A stretch of 64,000 bases of DNA from Methylobacterium marchantiae (GCF_022179405.1 NZ_BPQT01000005.1:94643-158642), one strand, 5' to 3'; counted from the first letter of the stretch, positions 36,289 through 45,049 are shown. The notes: generated by a model from the sequence alone, not told the origin. Translations and numbers: made by a program.

Positions 36289-37359
36289 CTACACCGCCGG
36301 AGCAGCCCGGAAGGTCCGCCGCCTCGGCGTGGGAAGGCCGGTGCCATGGGCCAGGGAGATGTTGGTGAAGAACTGGCGCGCGCTCTCGCCCCAGGTGTAG
36401 CGCAGGGCTTCCTGGCGGCAGCGCTCGCGCGAGATGGCGAGGGCCGCCAGGGCCGCCTCGCGCAGATCGGTCCCGAGCACGCCGGCCCCGGTCTCGCCGA
36501 TGACATCGAGTGGTCCGGTCACCGGATAGGCCGCCACCGGCACGCCGCAGGCGAGGGCTTCGAGCAGCACGATGCCGAACGTGTCGGTGAGGCTCGGGAA
36601 CACGAACACGTCCGCCGCCGCGTAGATCCTCGCCAGGGCCGCCCCCGTGAGGGTGCCGAGGAAGCGCGCCCGGGGATGCAGGCTTTCGAGGCGCGGCCTG
36701 TCCGGCCCGTCGCCGACCACGACTTTGGTGCCGGGCAGGTCGAGATCGAGGAAAGCGGAGACGTTCTTCTCCACCGCCAGCCGCCCCACGAACAGGAAGA
36801 AGGGTCCGGGGAGCCCAGCCAGGGCCTCGGGACGCGACTCGTCGGGGAGGGCGGGACGGAAGAGATCCGTATCGACCCCCCGCGTCCAGCGCATCAGGTT
36901 GCGGAACCCGCGCGAGGCGAGGTCGCGTTCGAGGGAGGGCGTCGAGACCATGGTCCCGCTGGCGGCACCGTGGAAGCGCCGCAGCCAGGCATAGCTCCAG
37001 CTCTCCGGGACGGGCGCCCGGGCGGCGAGGTATTCGGGGAAGCGGGTGTGGTAGCTCGTGGTGAACGGGCGGCCATGTGCCAGGCAGTAGCGCCGGGTGG
37101 CGTAGCCCACGGTCCCCTCGGTGGCCACATGGACATGGGTCGGGGCGAGATCGGACCAGAGGCGGGCGACCTTGCCCCTCGTGGCATAGGAGAGGCGGAT
37201 TTCCGGATAGCCCGGAAGCGGCACCGACGCGAAATCCTGATGGGTCAGGAACACCGTCTCGAAGCCGAGATCCCGGCCGGCCGCCGCCATGTTCTCCAGG
37301 GAGCGCACGACACCGTTGACCTGCGGATGCCAGGCGTCGGTCGCGATCAGCAGCCTCAC
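36289..37359 (-). CDS. Family 4-type (GT-B) glycosyltransferase, alpha-mannosyltransferase-like
   Basis: 356 residues with a GT-B fold. MRLLIATDAWHPQVNGVVRSLENM is the typical N-terminus of GDP-mannose- or UDP-sugar-dependent transferases that act on lipid acceptors (MgtA/SqdX/DgdA-like). FFLFVGRLAVEKNVSAFLD near residue 190 and FPSLTDTFGIVLLEALACGVPVAAY near 260 form the donor site (E-x7-E). It overlaps the metallophosphoesterase gene by four bases, so the pair is an operon, perhaps for glycolipid or lipid A-related synthesis. Donor not determinable. Confidence 0.9.
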   Translation of the reverse strand: MRLLIATDAWHPQVNGVVRSLENMAAAGRDLGFETVFLTHQDFASVPLPGYPEIRLSYATRGKVARLWSDLAPTHVHVATEGTVGYATRRYCLAHGRPFTTSYHTRFPEYLAARAPVPESWSYAWLRRFHGAASGTMVSTPSLERDLASRGFRNLMRWTRGVDTDLFRPALPDESRPEALAGLPGPFFLFVGRLAVEKNVSAFLDLDLPGTKVVVGDGPDRPRLESLHPRARFLGTLTGAALARIYAAADVFVFPSLTDTFGIVLLEALACGVPVAAYPVTGPLDVIGETGAGVLGTDLREAALAALAISRERCRQEALRYTWGESARQFFTNISLAHGTGLPTPRRRTFRAAPAV

Positions 37360-38183
37360 GCGACCGCCCGGGCGGGATCGGTCAGGATCGTGTTTCTCTC
37401 CGCCTCCTCGGCGGCGGCGCGCGCCCGCAGGACGCTCGGGTAATGCAGCACCTCCATGGTCCCGTCGTAATGCTCGACGATGGCGGTGCAGGATTCTACC
37501 CAGTCCCCGGTATTGAGATAGATCAATCCGGCGATCTGGCGGTGGGCGGCATGGTGGATATGGCCGCAGATCACGCCGTCGGCGCCGACACGCTTGGCTT
37601 CGGCGCTGAGCAACTCCTCGAACTTGCCGATGAAGTTGACGGCGTTCTTCACCTTCAGCTTCGCCCAGGCCGAGAGCGACCAGTAGGCGAGGCCCAGGCG
37701 CCGCCGGATGGTGTTCAGATGCGTATTGATGAAGAGCGCGAACGTGTAGGCGCCGTCACCGAGGAAGGCGATCCATTTGGCGTGCCGGACGACCATGTCG
37801 AACTGGTCGCCGTGGATGACGAGGTAGCGCTTGCCGTCGGCGGCCACGTGGATGCGATCGTCGACGACCTCGATCCCGCCGAAGGTCATACCGAGATAAT
37901 CGCGCAGGAACTCGTCGTGGTTGCCGGGGATGTAGACCAGCGTCGAGCCCTTGCGCACCTTGCGCAGCAGCTTCTGGACCACGTCGTTGTGGCTCTGCGG
38001 CCAGAACCAGCCCGATTTCAGCTGCCACCCGTCGACGATGTCGCCGACGAGGTAGATCTCGTCCGCGTCGTAGTCGCGCAGAAAGTCCAGCAGCAGCCCT
38101 GCCTGGCAACCCTTCGTGCCCAGATGCATATCGGACAGGAAGAGCGTCCGGACGCGGATCGTCTTCTCTGTATCTTCGCCCAC
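37356..38183 (-). CDS. Metallophosphoesterase, UDP-2,3-diacylglucosamine hydrolase-like
   Basis: 275 residues from a GTG at 38183 (GGAGAGGG just upstream); the frame is open to 38309, so an N-terminal extension is possible. The calcineurin-like motifs are complete: LFLSDMHLGTKG near residue 14, YLVGDIVDGWQL near 46, IPGNHDEF near 82, IHGDQFD near 121 and CGHIHHAAHR near 205. This is the LpxH-related group common in Rhizobiales and thought to act on lipid-linked or diphosphate substrates. It precedes the glycosyltransferase by an overlap of four bases. Confidence 0.85.
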   Translation of the reverse strand: MGEDTEKTIRVRTLFLSDMHLGTKGCQAGLLLDFLRDYDADEIYLVGDIVDGWQLKSGWFWPQSHNDVVQKLLRKVRKGSTLVYIPGNHDEFLRDYLGMTFGGIEVVDDRIHVAADGKRYLVIHGDQFDMVVRHAKWIAFLGDGAYTFALFINTHLNTIRRRLGLAYWSLSAWAKLKVKNAVNFIGKFEELLSAEAKRVGADGVICGHIHHAAHRQIAGLIYLNTGDWVESCTAIVEHYDGTMEVLHYPSVLRARAAAEEAERNTILTDPARAVA

Positions 38184-38804
38184 GGCCCTCTCCGAACTGC
38201 TTCGGTGCCTTGAGCCAAACCGGATTCCCGTATCAGTTTGATGACGCGCATCGCCGGGCGAGGCGGGGTCGTCGCTTAAATTCATCGTGGCGATGTTGCG
38301 CTGCGCCACAAATTTTTTGAGTGGCCGCGAAGTTTTTTACGTTTTCCTTCCTGGGCGAACCCCGGCATAGTCGTGAACAAGGTGACCCACCGTATCGCGC
38401 CGGAAAGGCGCGTATCCGGAGCCCGCACGAGGCGAAATCAAGGTTGCCGACGAGGTGAGAAACGACGTCCACGGCCATGGAAGCGTGCAACCATCGCGCG
38501 CCCTGGCCAATGGAGAGAGGCTTGATCCAGTCGAAGACGGTCGCGTGGCGCGTTCCGCTACCCGCATTCATCGGTGATGGTGCGGGGCGGGTCGCACCCC
38601 GTCCGTCAACGGCTGCGAACCATGTCATCGTATCCAGTCGGACAGGCGGTGGCCGGGCATTCCGGCCGAACCGTCGTATCTCCCTCAAAGCTTGAGCGTC
38701 GTACCGGCACCGACCCAGGCCGGGTCGCGAGCTCGGAACACCGTATTCGATCCAAGCGTCGCACGATGCGTGCACGCGACCTGAAGAAGAACCGGAGACA
38801 CAAC
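38184..38804 (+). promoter_or_regulatory. Regulatory region upstream of the serine-cycle genes
   Basis: About 620 bases separate the divergent metallophosphoesterase gene from sgaA. Apart from the possible N-terminal extension of the left gene (to 38309) I see no gene. At 38311-38345 it contains AT-rich, helix-phased T-tracts. A GC hairpin lies near 38580-38605 and a CTCAA-AGC-TTGAG inverted repeat at 38684-38696. In Methylorubrum extorquens the sga-led operon is activated by the LysR-type regulator QscR; binding sites should lie here, but I could not identify one with confidence. Confidence 0.5.
38311..38345. promoter_or_regulatory. Phased T-tracts (possible bent DNA)
   Basis: AATTTTTT at 38311-38318 and AGTTTTTT at 38331-38338 repeat at exactly 20 bases, two helical turns, followed by GTTTTCC at 38341. 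The run is strongly AT-rich in a GC-rich genome. Phased A/T-tracts curve DNA and often sit upstream of regulated promoters. Confidence 0.45.
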
Positions 38805-40013
38805 ATGGCGGCAACGAGACGACCGGGTCGTAATCATCTGTTCGTTCCGGGCCCGACGAACATCCCCGACCGCGTGCAGCGGGCGATGATCGTTCCTTCG
38901 GAGGATCACCGTTCGGTCGATTTCCCGACGCTGACCAAGCCGCTGTTCGAAGAGACCAAGGCGGTCTTCGGCTCCAAGGACGGCACGATCTTCCTGTTCC
39001 CCGCCTCCGGGACCGGCATCTGGGAATCCGCGCTGACCAACACGCTCCATCGCGGCGACAAGGTCCTGACCTCGCGCTTCGGCCAGTTCAGCCACCTCTG
39101 GATCGACATGGCCCAGCGCCTCGGCCTGAACGTGATCGTTCAGGAAGAAGAGTGGGGCACGGGTGCGAACCCGCAGCGGATCGAAGAGGCGCTGCGCGCC
39201 GACACGAACCACGAGATCAAGGCCGTCATGACGGTCCATAACGAGACCGCCACGGGCGTCACCAGCGACATCGGTGCCGTGCGCAAGGCGATCGACGCGG
39301 CCGGTCACCCGGCGCTGCTCTTCGTCGACGGCGTGTCCTCCATCGGCTCGCTGCCGTTCTACGCCGACGAGTGGAAGGTCGATTGCGCCATCGCCGGCTC
39401 GCAGAAGGGCCTGATGCTCCCCGCCGGTCTCGGCGTGATCTGCGTCAGCCAGAAGGCTCTGAAGGCCGCCGAGTCGTCTTCGGGTCCGAACGACCGCCTC
39501 GCGCATGTCTACTTCGACTGGGCCGACCACCAGAAGCAGAACGGCGCCGGCTACTTCCCCTACACCCCCGCCCTGCCGCTCCTCTACGGCCTGCGCGAGG
39601 CGCTCGCCTGCCTCCGGGAAGAGGGTCTCGAGAACGTCTACCATCGCCATGCCGTGCTCGCCGAGGCGACCCGTCAGGCCGTGGCGGCCTGGGGTCTCAA
39701 GACCTGCGCCAAGGAAGCCAAGTGGAACTCGGACACGGTGACCGCCATCCTCGTCCCCGAGGGTGTCGACGCCGCCGCGATCATCAAGCACGCCTTCGTG
39801 CGCTACAACCTCGCCCTCGGCGCGGGTCTGAGCCAGGTGGCCGGCAAGGTGTTCCGCATCGGCCACGTCGGTGACCTGAACGAGCTCTCGCTCCTCGGCG
39901 CCATCGCCGGCGCGGAAATGGCCATGCTCGACAACGGCGTGAAGGTGCAGCCGGGATCCGGCGTCGCCGCCGCGTCCAGCTACCTGCGCGAAAACCCGCT
40001 CGCGAAGTCCTGA
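38805..40013 (+). CDS. sgaA: Serine-glyoxylate aminotransferase
   Basis: 402 residues from ATG with GGAG eight bases upstream. This PLP enzyme transfers the amino group of serine to glyoxylate, giving hydroxypyruvate and glycine, the step that closes the glycine loop of the serine cycle. The fold-type I class V aminotransferase landmarks are FVPGPTNIPDRVQRAM at residue 13, FPASGTGIWESALTNT near 65, VHNETATGVTSDI near 145 and the PLP-lysine in AIAGSQKGLMLPAGLG (Lys201). It is the first gene of the serine-cycle block, followed by hprA after 108 bases with a strong hairpin in between. Confidence 0.97.
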   Translation: MAATRRPGRNHLFVPGPTNIPDRVQRAMIVPSEDHRSVDFPTLTKPLFEETKAVFGSKDGTIFLFPASGTGIWESALTNTLHRGDKVLTSRFGQFSHLWIDMAQRLGLNVIVQEEEWGTGANPQRIEEALRADTNHEIKAVMTVHNETATGVTSDIGAVRKAIDAAGHPALLFVDGVSSIGSLPFYADEWKVDCAIAGSQKGLMLPAGLGVICVSQKALKAAESSSGPNDRLAHVYFDWADHQKQNGAGYFPYTPALPLLYGLREALACLREEGLENVYHRHAVLAEATRQAVAAWGLKTCAKEAKWNSDTVTAILVPEGVDAAAIIKHAFVRYNLALGAGLSQVAGKVFRIGHVGDLNELSLLGAIAGAEMAMLDNGVKVQPGSGVAAASSYLRENPLAKS

Positions 40014-40025
40014 TCGAAGCTGTTT

Positions 40026-40054
40026 CCCGGGGCCGGCGTCTCGCCGGCCCCGGG
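40026..40054. terminator. Strong GC hairpin between sgaA and hprA
   Basis: A perfect 12-bp stem (CCCGGGGCCGGC with its complement) around a GTCTC loop, 12 bases after the sgaA stop. No T-run follows, so it is more likely an RNA-processing or stability element, or a partial attenuator, than a full terminator. Confidence 0.5.
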
Positions 40055-40121
40055 GCATCGTCTATAGAAGCGTGTATCGCGTAACGCCGCGCTCGGCGCG
40101 GAACGTCGCTTGAGGGTTCCA

Positions 40122-41060
40122 ATGGCGCACAAAATCGTCTTCCTCGACCGTGAATCCCTCGACGCCAAGGTGCGTGAATTCAATTTCCCGCACGAATATA
40201 CCGAGTACGAGTCGACCTGGACGCCGGAAGAGATCGTCGAGCGCCTGAAGGGCGCCGAGATCGCTCTGATCAACAAGGTGCCCATGCGCGCCGAGACGTT
40301 GAAGCAGCTGCCCGACCTCAAGCTCATCGCGGTGGCCGCCACCGGCACCGATGTCGTCGACAAGGCGGTCGCCAAGGAACTCGGCATCACCGTCGTCAAC
40401 ATCCGCAACTACGCCTTCAACACCGTGCCCGAGCACGTGATCGGCCTGATGTTCGCCCTGCGGCGCGCCATCGTGCCCTATGCGAACTCGGTGCGCCGGG
40501 GCGATTGGGCGAAGTCCACCCAGTTCTGCTACTTCGACTACCCGATCCACGACATCGCCGGCTCGACGCTGGGCATCGTCGGCTACGGGGCGCTGGGCAA
40601 GTCCATCGCCAAGCGCGCCGAAGCGCTCGGCATGAAGGTCATCGCCTACGACGTGTTCCCGCAGGAAGGCCTCGTGGACTTCGAGACGATCCTGAGGGAA
40701 TCCGACGTCATCACCCTGCACGCGCCGCTGACCCCGGAAACCCGGAACATGATCGGCGCCGAGCAGCTCGCGAAGATGAAGAAGCACGCCATCCTCATCA
40801 ACACCGCCCGCGGCGGTCTCGTCGACGAGGAAGCCCTCGCCGAAGCCCTCAAGGCCGGCACGATCGGCGGCGCCGGCTTCGACGTGGTGGTGACCGAGCC
40901 GCCGAAGAACGGCAACATCCTGTGCGAGCTCGACCTGCCGAACCTCATCGTCACGCCGCACGTGGCCTGGGCGAGCAAGGAGGCCATGCAGATCCTGGCC
41001 GACCAGCTCGTCGACAATGTCGAAGCCTACGTGGCGGGCAAGCCGCAGAACGTGGTGTGA
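40122..41060 (+). CDS. hprA: Hydroxypyruvate reductase (NAD(P)H-dependent)
   Basis: 312 residues from ATG with GAGGG close upstream; the M. extorquens enzyme is about the same size. It reduces hydroxypyruvate to glycerate and also acts on glyoxylate. It belongs to the D-2-hydroxyacid dehydrogenase family: dinucleotide loop STLGIVGYGALGKSIAKRAEALG near residue 148, ILINTARGGLVDEEALAEAL with the substrate Arg near 232, and VTPHVAWASKEAM with the catalytic His near 283. Position between sgaA and mtdA fits the known cluster order. Confidence 0.97.
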   Translation: MAHKIVFLDRESLDAKVREFNFPHEYTEYESTWTPEEIVERLKGAEIALINKVPMRAETLKQLPDLKLIAVAATGTDVVDKAVAKELGITVVNIRNYAFNTVPEHVIGLMFALRRAIVPYANSVRRGDWAKSTQFCYFDYPIHDIAGSTLGIVGYGALGKSIAKRAEALGMKVIAYDVFPQEGLVDFETILRESDVITLHAPLTPETRNMIGAEQLAKMKKHAILINTARGGLVDEEALAEALKAGTIGGAGFDVVVTEPPKNGNILCELDLPNLIVTPHVAWASKEAMQILADQLVDNVEAYVAGKPQNVV

Positions 41061-41102
41061 AGCTCGGGCTTCACGCCAGAAGACAGGGCTCACGGGAGCC
41101 GA

Positions 41103-41187
41103 CGTCATTCCGGGATCGCGGACGCCGAGCGAGCCTGCACCGACGGAGTGTCCGGATTTCTGGTGCGCCCGGCGCACCGGAATGACG
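41103..41187. repeat. Interspersed palindromic element between hprA and mtdA
   Basis: Eleven-base outer arms CGTCATTCCGG (41103-41113) and CCGGAATGACG (41177-41187) enclose about 63 bases that include an inner hairpin, GGTGCGC and GCGCACC with a three-base loop (41162-41178). It looks like a mobile-type palindromic repeat inserted in an operon gap. It could also stabilise or process the mRNA. Confidence 0.6.
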
Positions 41188-41268
41188 GGGAATGACACCA
41201 GCGCGGCTCTGCGCAGACGCGCCGATCATACGCCAACCGCGCAGAGTCGCGGGCAGAGGAAACAGGAC

Positions 41269-42132
41269 ATGACGAAGAAGCTGCTGTTCCAATTCGACAC
41301 CGACACCGTTCCGAGCGTGTTCGATGTGGTCGTCGGTTACGATGGCGGAGCCGATCGCATCACCGGTTACGGCAACGTGACGCCCGAGAATGTCGGCGCC
41401 CTGGTGGACGGCACGATCTACACCCGCGGCGGCTCCGAGAAGAAGTCCACCGCAATCTTCGTCGGCGGAGGCAGCATGGCGGCCGGCGAGGCCGTGTTCG
41501 AAGCGGTGAAGAAGCGCTTCTTCGGCCCGTTCCGCGTCTCGATCATGCTGGATTCCAACGGCTCCAACACCACCGCCGCCGCCGGCGTCGCGCTGGTGCA
41601 GAAGGCCGCCGGTTCGCTCCAGGGCAAGAAGGCCGTTGTTCTGGCCGGCACCGGCCCGGTCGGCATGCGCTCGGCCGCCCTTCTGGCGCAGGAAGGCGCC
41701 ACAGTCGTCCTGTGCGGTCGTTCGCTCGACAAGGCTCAGGCCGCCGCGGACGCCATCAACAAGCGTTTCAAGGTCAACATCAGCGCCGCCGCGACGCCGG
41801 ACGCCGCCTCGCGCGCCGCCATCGTCAAGGGCCAGAACCTGGTCTTCTCCGCTGGCGCCATCGGCCTCGAGCTTCTTGCCGAAGCCGATTGGAAGGACGA
41901 GGCCAGCATCGAGTTCATCGCCGATTACAACGCCCAGCCGCCCCTCGGCTTCGGCGGCATCGAGGCCATGGACAAGGGCAAGGAGCGCCATGGCAAGAAG
42001 GTGTTCGGTGCACTCGGCATCGGCGGCCTGAAGCTCAAGCTCCATCGCGCCTGCGTCGGCCAGCTCTTCGAGAACACCGAGCAGGTGTTCGATGCCGAGG
42101 AGATCTACGCCCTCGCCAAGAAGATGGCCTGA
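41269..42132 (+). CDS. mtdA: NADP-dependent methylene-tetrahydromethanopterin/methylene-tetrahydrofolate dehydrogenase
   Basis: 287 residues from ATG with AGGA upstream. MtdA oxidises or reduces methylene-H4F (and methylene-H4MPT) with NADP and is a key branch enzyme of methylotrophic C1 flow. The start KKLLFQFDTDTVPSVFDVVVGYDGG carries the substrate-binding N-domain; the NADP Rossmann loop is VVLAGTGPVGMRSAALLAQEGA near residue 125, with the phosphate-selecting CGRS shortly after. The C-terminus HRACVGQLFENTEQVFDAEEIYALAKKM is typical. fch starts three bases after its stop, so the two are co-translated. Confidence 0.97.
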   Translation: MTKKLLFQFDTDTVPSVFDVVVGYDGGADRITGYGNVTPENVGALVDGTIYTRGGSEKKSTAIFVGGGSMAAGEAVFEAVKKRFFGPFRVSIMLDSNGSNTTAAAGVALVQKAAGSLQGKKAVVLAGTGPVGMRSAALLAQEGATVVLCGRSLDKAQAAADAINKRFKVNISAAATPDAASRAAIVKGQNLVFSAGAIGLELLAEADWKDEASIEFIADYNAQPPLGFGGIEAMDKGKERHGKKVFGALGIGGLKLKLHRACVGQLFENTEQVFDAEEIYALAKKMA

Positions 42133-42135
42133 CCC

Positions 42136-42777
42136 ATGACCGATAAGACTTCGCCCGCCAACGAGACCATCCAGGGCTTCCTCGACGGACTCGCGAGCTC
42201 GGCCCCGACCCCCGGTGGCGGCGGAGCCGCCGCCATCTCGGGCGCCATGGGCGCCGCGCTGCTCAGCATGGTGTGCAACCTCACCATCGGAAAGAAGAAG
42301 TACGTCGAGGTCGAGGGCGATCTGAAGGAGATCCTCGGCAAGTCCGAAGCACTCCGCGCAGAGCTCACCGGCATGATCGCCGACGACGTCGAGGCTTTCG
42401 ACGCCGTCATGGCCGCCTACGGACTGCCGAAGGGTACCGACGAGGAGAAGACGGCCCGCGCCGCCAAGATCCAAGAGGTTCTCAAGGTCGCCACCGACGT
42501 GCCGCTCGCCTGTTGCCGCGCCTGCCGCCAGGTCATCGACCTCGCCGAGGCGGTGGCGGAGAAGGGCAACCTCAATGTCATCTCCGATGCCGGGGTCGCG
42601 GTCCTCTCGGCCCATGCCGGCCTGCGCAGTGCCGCGCTCAACGTCTATGTCAACGCCAAGGGCCTGGACGATCGTGGCTTTGCCGAGGAACGCCTGAAGC
42701 AACTCGAAGAGTTGCTCGGGCCGGCCGGGCCATTGAACGAAAAGATCTATGAGGTCGTGAAGGCCAAGGTGAACTAA
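42136..42777 (+). CDS. fch: Methenyl-tetrahydrofolate cyclohydrolase
   Basis: 213 residues. Fch hydrolyses methenyl-H4F to 10-formyl-H4F, next to MtdA in the C1 chain. It belongs to the formiminotransferase-cyclodeaminase C-domain family, an all-helical fold: TIQGFLDGLASSAPTPGGGGAAAI near residue 10 is the folate-binding start, followed by MVCNLTIGKKKY and DVEAFDAVMAAYGLPKGTDEEK. It follows mtdA by three bases and is followed by a terminator-like hairpin, so it probably ends the sgaA-hprA-mtdA-fch unit in part of the transcripts. Confidence 0.96.
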   Translation: MTDKTSPANETIQGFLDGLASSAPTPGGGGAAAISGAMGAALLSMVCNLTIGKKKYVEVEGDLKEILGKSEALRAELTGMIADDVEAFDAVMAAYGLPKGTDEEKTARAAKIQEVLKVATDVPLACCRACRQVIDLAEAVAEKGNLNVISDAGVAVLSAHAGLRSAALNVYVNAKGLDDRGFAEERLKQLEELLGPAGPLNEKIYEVVKAKVN

Positions 42778-42787
42778 GAAGAACGAC

Positions 42788-42819
42788 AGGCCGGCGAGAA
42801 CAAACTCAGCCGGCCTTTT
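42788..42819 (+). terminator. Rho-independent terminator after fch
   Basis: An 8-bp perfect stem, AGGCCGGC and GCCGGCCT, with a 13-base loop and TTTT at the 3' side. It begins ten bases after the fch stop. It would stop or weaken read-through into mtkA. Confidence 0.65.
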
Positions 42820-42840
42820 CGTCTAAAAAATACATTCCGG

Positions 42841-42856
42841 CCGCCTTTAAAGGCGG
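42841..42856. promoter_or_regulatory. Perfect 16-bp palindrome upstream of mtkA
   Basis: CCGCCTTTAAAGGCGG is self-complementary over its whole length. It lies 102 bases before mtkA, beside an AT-rich stretch. It may be an operator. Confidence 0.5.
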
Positions 42857-42868
42857 AGTGAATGAGAA

Positions 42869-42885
42869 TGTAAAAAAATATTACA
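42869..42885. promoter_or_regulatory. LysR-type box (TGTAA-N7-TTACA) upstream of mtkA
   Basis: Two exact inverted half-sites are separated by seven A/T bases. This fits the interrupted dyad that LysR-type regulators recognise. In this genus QscR (LysR family) controls serine-cycle genes. The box lies 73 bases before the mtkA start. Confidence 0.45.
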
Positions 42886-42957
42886 ACAGAAGCTCTTTCC
42901 GTGAAGTGAAATTTACGAGAGTGTCTGTCCCAGGGAAAAGCGCCAAGGAGAACGCAC

Positions 42958-44136
42958 ATGGACGTGCATGAGTATCAAGCCAAGGAGCTGCTCGCCGGAT
43001 TCGGCGTGGCGGTTCCGAAGGGCGCGGTGGCCTTCAGCCCCGACCAGGCAGTCTACGCCGCCACCGAGCTCGGTGGCTCGTTCTGGGCGGTGAAAGCTCA
43101 GATCCATGCCGGCGCCCGCGGCAAGGCCGGCGGGATCAAGCTGTGCCGGACCTATAACGAGGTCCGCGACGCGGCCAAGGATCTCCTCGGCAAGCGTCTC
43201 GTCACCCTGCAGACCGGGCCCGAGGGCAAGCCGGTCCAGCGCGTCTACATCGAGACCGCGGATCCGTTCGAGCGCGAGCTCTATCTCGGCTACGTCCTCG
43301 ACCGTAAGGCCGAGCGCGTGCGCGTCATCGCCTCGCAGCGCGGCGGCATGGATATCGAGGAGATCGCGGCCAACGAGCCCGAGGCCCTGATCCAGGTCGT
43401 GGTCGAGCCCGCCGTCGGCCTGCAGCAATTCCAGGCCCGCGAGATCGCCTTCCAGCTCGGCCTGAACATCAAGCAGGTCTCCGCTGCCGTGAAGACGATC
43501 ATGAACGCCTACCGGGCGTTCCGCGATTGCGACGGCACCATGCTGGAGATCAACCCCCTCGTCGTCACCAAGGACGACCGCGTCCTGGCGCTCGATGCCA
43601 AGATGTCCTTCGACGACAACGCCATGTTCCGCCGGCGCAACATCGCCGACATGCACGATCCCTCGCAGGGCGATCCGCGCGAGGCCCAGGCCGCCGAGCA
43701 CAACCTCAGCTACATCGGCCTCGACGGCGAGATCGGCTGCATCGTCAACGGTGCGGGTCTGGCCATGGCCACCATGGACATGATCAAGCACGCGGGCGGC
43801 GAGCCGGCGAACTTCCTCGACGTCGGCGGCGGCGCTTCGCCCGACCGCGTCGCGACGGCCTTCCGCCTCGTCCTGTCGGATCGCAACGTCAAGGCGATCC
43901 TCGTCAACATCTTCGCCGGCATCAACCGCTGCGACTGGGTCGCCCAGGGCGTGATCCAGGCGGCGAAGGAAGTGAAGATCGACGTCCCGCTCATCGTCCG
44001 GCTCGCCGGCACGAACGTGGAGGCGGGCAAGAAGATCCTGGCCGAGAGCGGCCTCGACCTCATCACCGCCGACAGCCTGTCGGACGCCGCCACGAAGGCC
44101 GTCGCCGCCTGCGACGCCGCCAAGCGCCAACACTGA
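42958..44136 (+). CDS. mtkA: Malate-CoA ligase (malate thiokinase) beta subunit
   Basis: 392 residues with AAGGAG upstream of the ATG. It makes malyl-CoA from malate, CoA and ATP together with MtkB. It is a succinyl-CoA synthetase beta homologue: [22 protein letters not shown] starts the ATP-grasp fold, [20 protein letters not shown] near residue 43 binds nucleotide, [20 protein letters not shown] near 197 holds the metal ligands, and [22 protein letters not shown] near 285 is in the CoA-side domain. Its own promoter is likely because a terminator precedes it. Confidence 0.96.
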   Translation: MDVHEYQAKELLAGFGVAVPKGAVAFSPDQAVYAATELGGSFWAVKAQIHAGARGKAGGIKLCRTYNEVRDAAKDLLGKRLVTLQTGPEGKPVQRVYIETADPFERELYLGYVLDRKAERVRVIASQRGGMDIEEIAANEPEALIQVVVEPAVGLQQFQAREIAFQLGLNIKQVSAAVKTIMNAYRAFRDCDGTMLEINPLVVTKDDRVLALDAKMSFDDNAMFRRRNIADMHDPSQGDPREAQAAEHNLSYIGLDGEIGCIVNGAGLAMATMDMIKHAGGEPANFLDVGGGASPDRVATAFRLVLSDRNVKAILVNIFAGINRCDWVAQGVIQAAKEVKIDVPLIVRLAGTNVEAGKKILAESGLDLITADSLSDAATKAVAACDAAKRQH

Positions 44137-44155
44137 GACGAGGGGAGGATACGTC

Positions 44156-45049
44156 ATGAGCATTCTGATCGACGAGAAGACCCCGATCATCGTCCAGGGC
44201 ATCACCGGCGATAAGGGTACGTTCCACGCCAAGGAGATGCTGGAATACGGTTCCAACGTCGTCGGCGGCGTCACCCCTGGCAAGGGTGGCAAGACCCATC
44301 TCGGCGTGCCGGTGTTCAACACCGTCAAGGAGGCCGTGGAGGCCACCGGCGCCACCACCTCGATCACCTTCGTCGCTCCGCCCTTCGCGGCCGACGCGAT
44401 CATGGAAGGGGCCGATGCCGGCCTCGCGCTGATCTGCTCGATCACCGACGGCATCCCGGCCCAGGACATGATGCGGGTGAAGCGCTATCTGCGCCGCTAC
44501 CCCAAGGACAAGCGCACCATGGTGGTGGGCCCGAACTGCGCCGGCATCATCTCGCCCGGCAAGTCGATGCTCGGCATCATGCCCGGCCACATCTACCTCA
44601 AGGGTAATGTCGGCGTCATCTCGCGCTCGGGCACCCTCGGTTACGAGGCGGCCGCGCAGATGAAGGAAAAGGGCATCGGCATCACCACCTCGGTGGGTAT
44701 CGGCGGAGATCCGATCAACGGTTCGTCCTTCCTCGACCATCTCGCCCTGTTCGAGCAGGATCCCGAGACCAAGGCGGTGCTGATGATCGGCGAGATCGGC
44801 GGACCGCAGGAGGCCGAGGCCTCGGCCTGGATCAAGGAGAACATGACGAAGCCCGTCATCGGTTTCGTCGCCGGTCTCACCGCCCCGAAGGGCCGCCGCA
44901 TGGGCCATGCCGGCGCCATCATCTCCGCCACCGGCGACAGCGCCGCCGAGAAGGCCGAGATCATGCGCTCCTATGGCCTGACGGTCGCCCCCAGCCCCGG
45001 CGATTTCGGCTCGACGGTCGAGCAGGTCATGCGCAAGCTCGCCGCCTGA
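44156..45049 (+). CDS. mtkB: Malate-CoA ligase (malate thiokinase) alpha subunit
   Basis: 297 residues, 19 bases after mtkA. It carries the phospho-histidine (His251, in MGHAGAIISATGDSAAEKAEIM) and the CoA-binding Rossmann domain. IVQGITGDKGTFHAKEMLEYG at residue 12 and NVVGGVTPGKGGKTHLGVPV are the classical succinyl-CoA synthetase alpha start. GVISRSGTLGYEAAAQM near 150 is the active-site Ser-Gly-Thr loop. The product malyl-CoA goes to Mcl, encoded 3 kb downstream. Confidence 0.96.
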   Translation: MSILIDEKTPIIVQGITGDKGTFHAKEMLEYGSNVVGGVTPGKGGKTHLGVPVFNTVKEAVEATGATTSITFVAPPFAADAIMEGADAGLALICSITDGIPAQDMMRVKRYLRRYPKDKRTMVVGPNCAGIISPGKSMLGIMPGHIYLKGNVGVISRSGTLGYEAAAQMKEKGIGITTSVGIGGDPINGSSFLDHLALFEQDPETKAVLMIGEIGGPQEAEASAWIKENMTKPVIGFVAGLTAPKGRRMGHAGAIISATGDSAAEKAEIMRSYGLTVAPSPGDFGSTVEQVMRKLAA

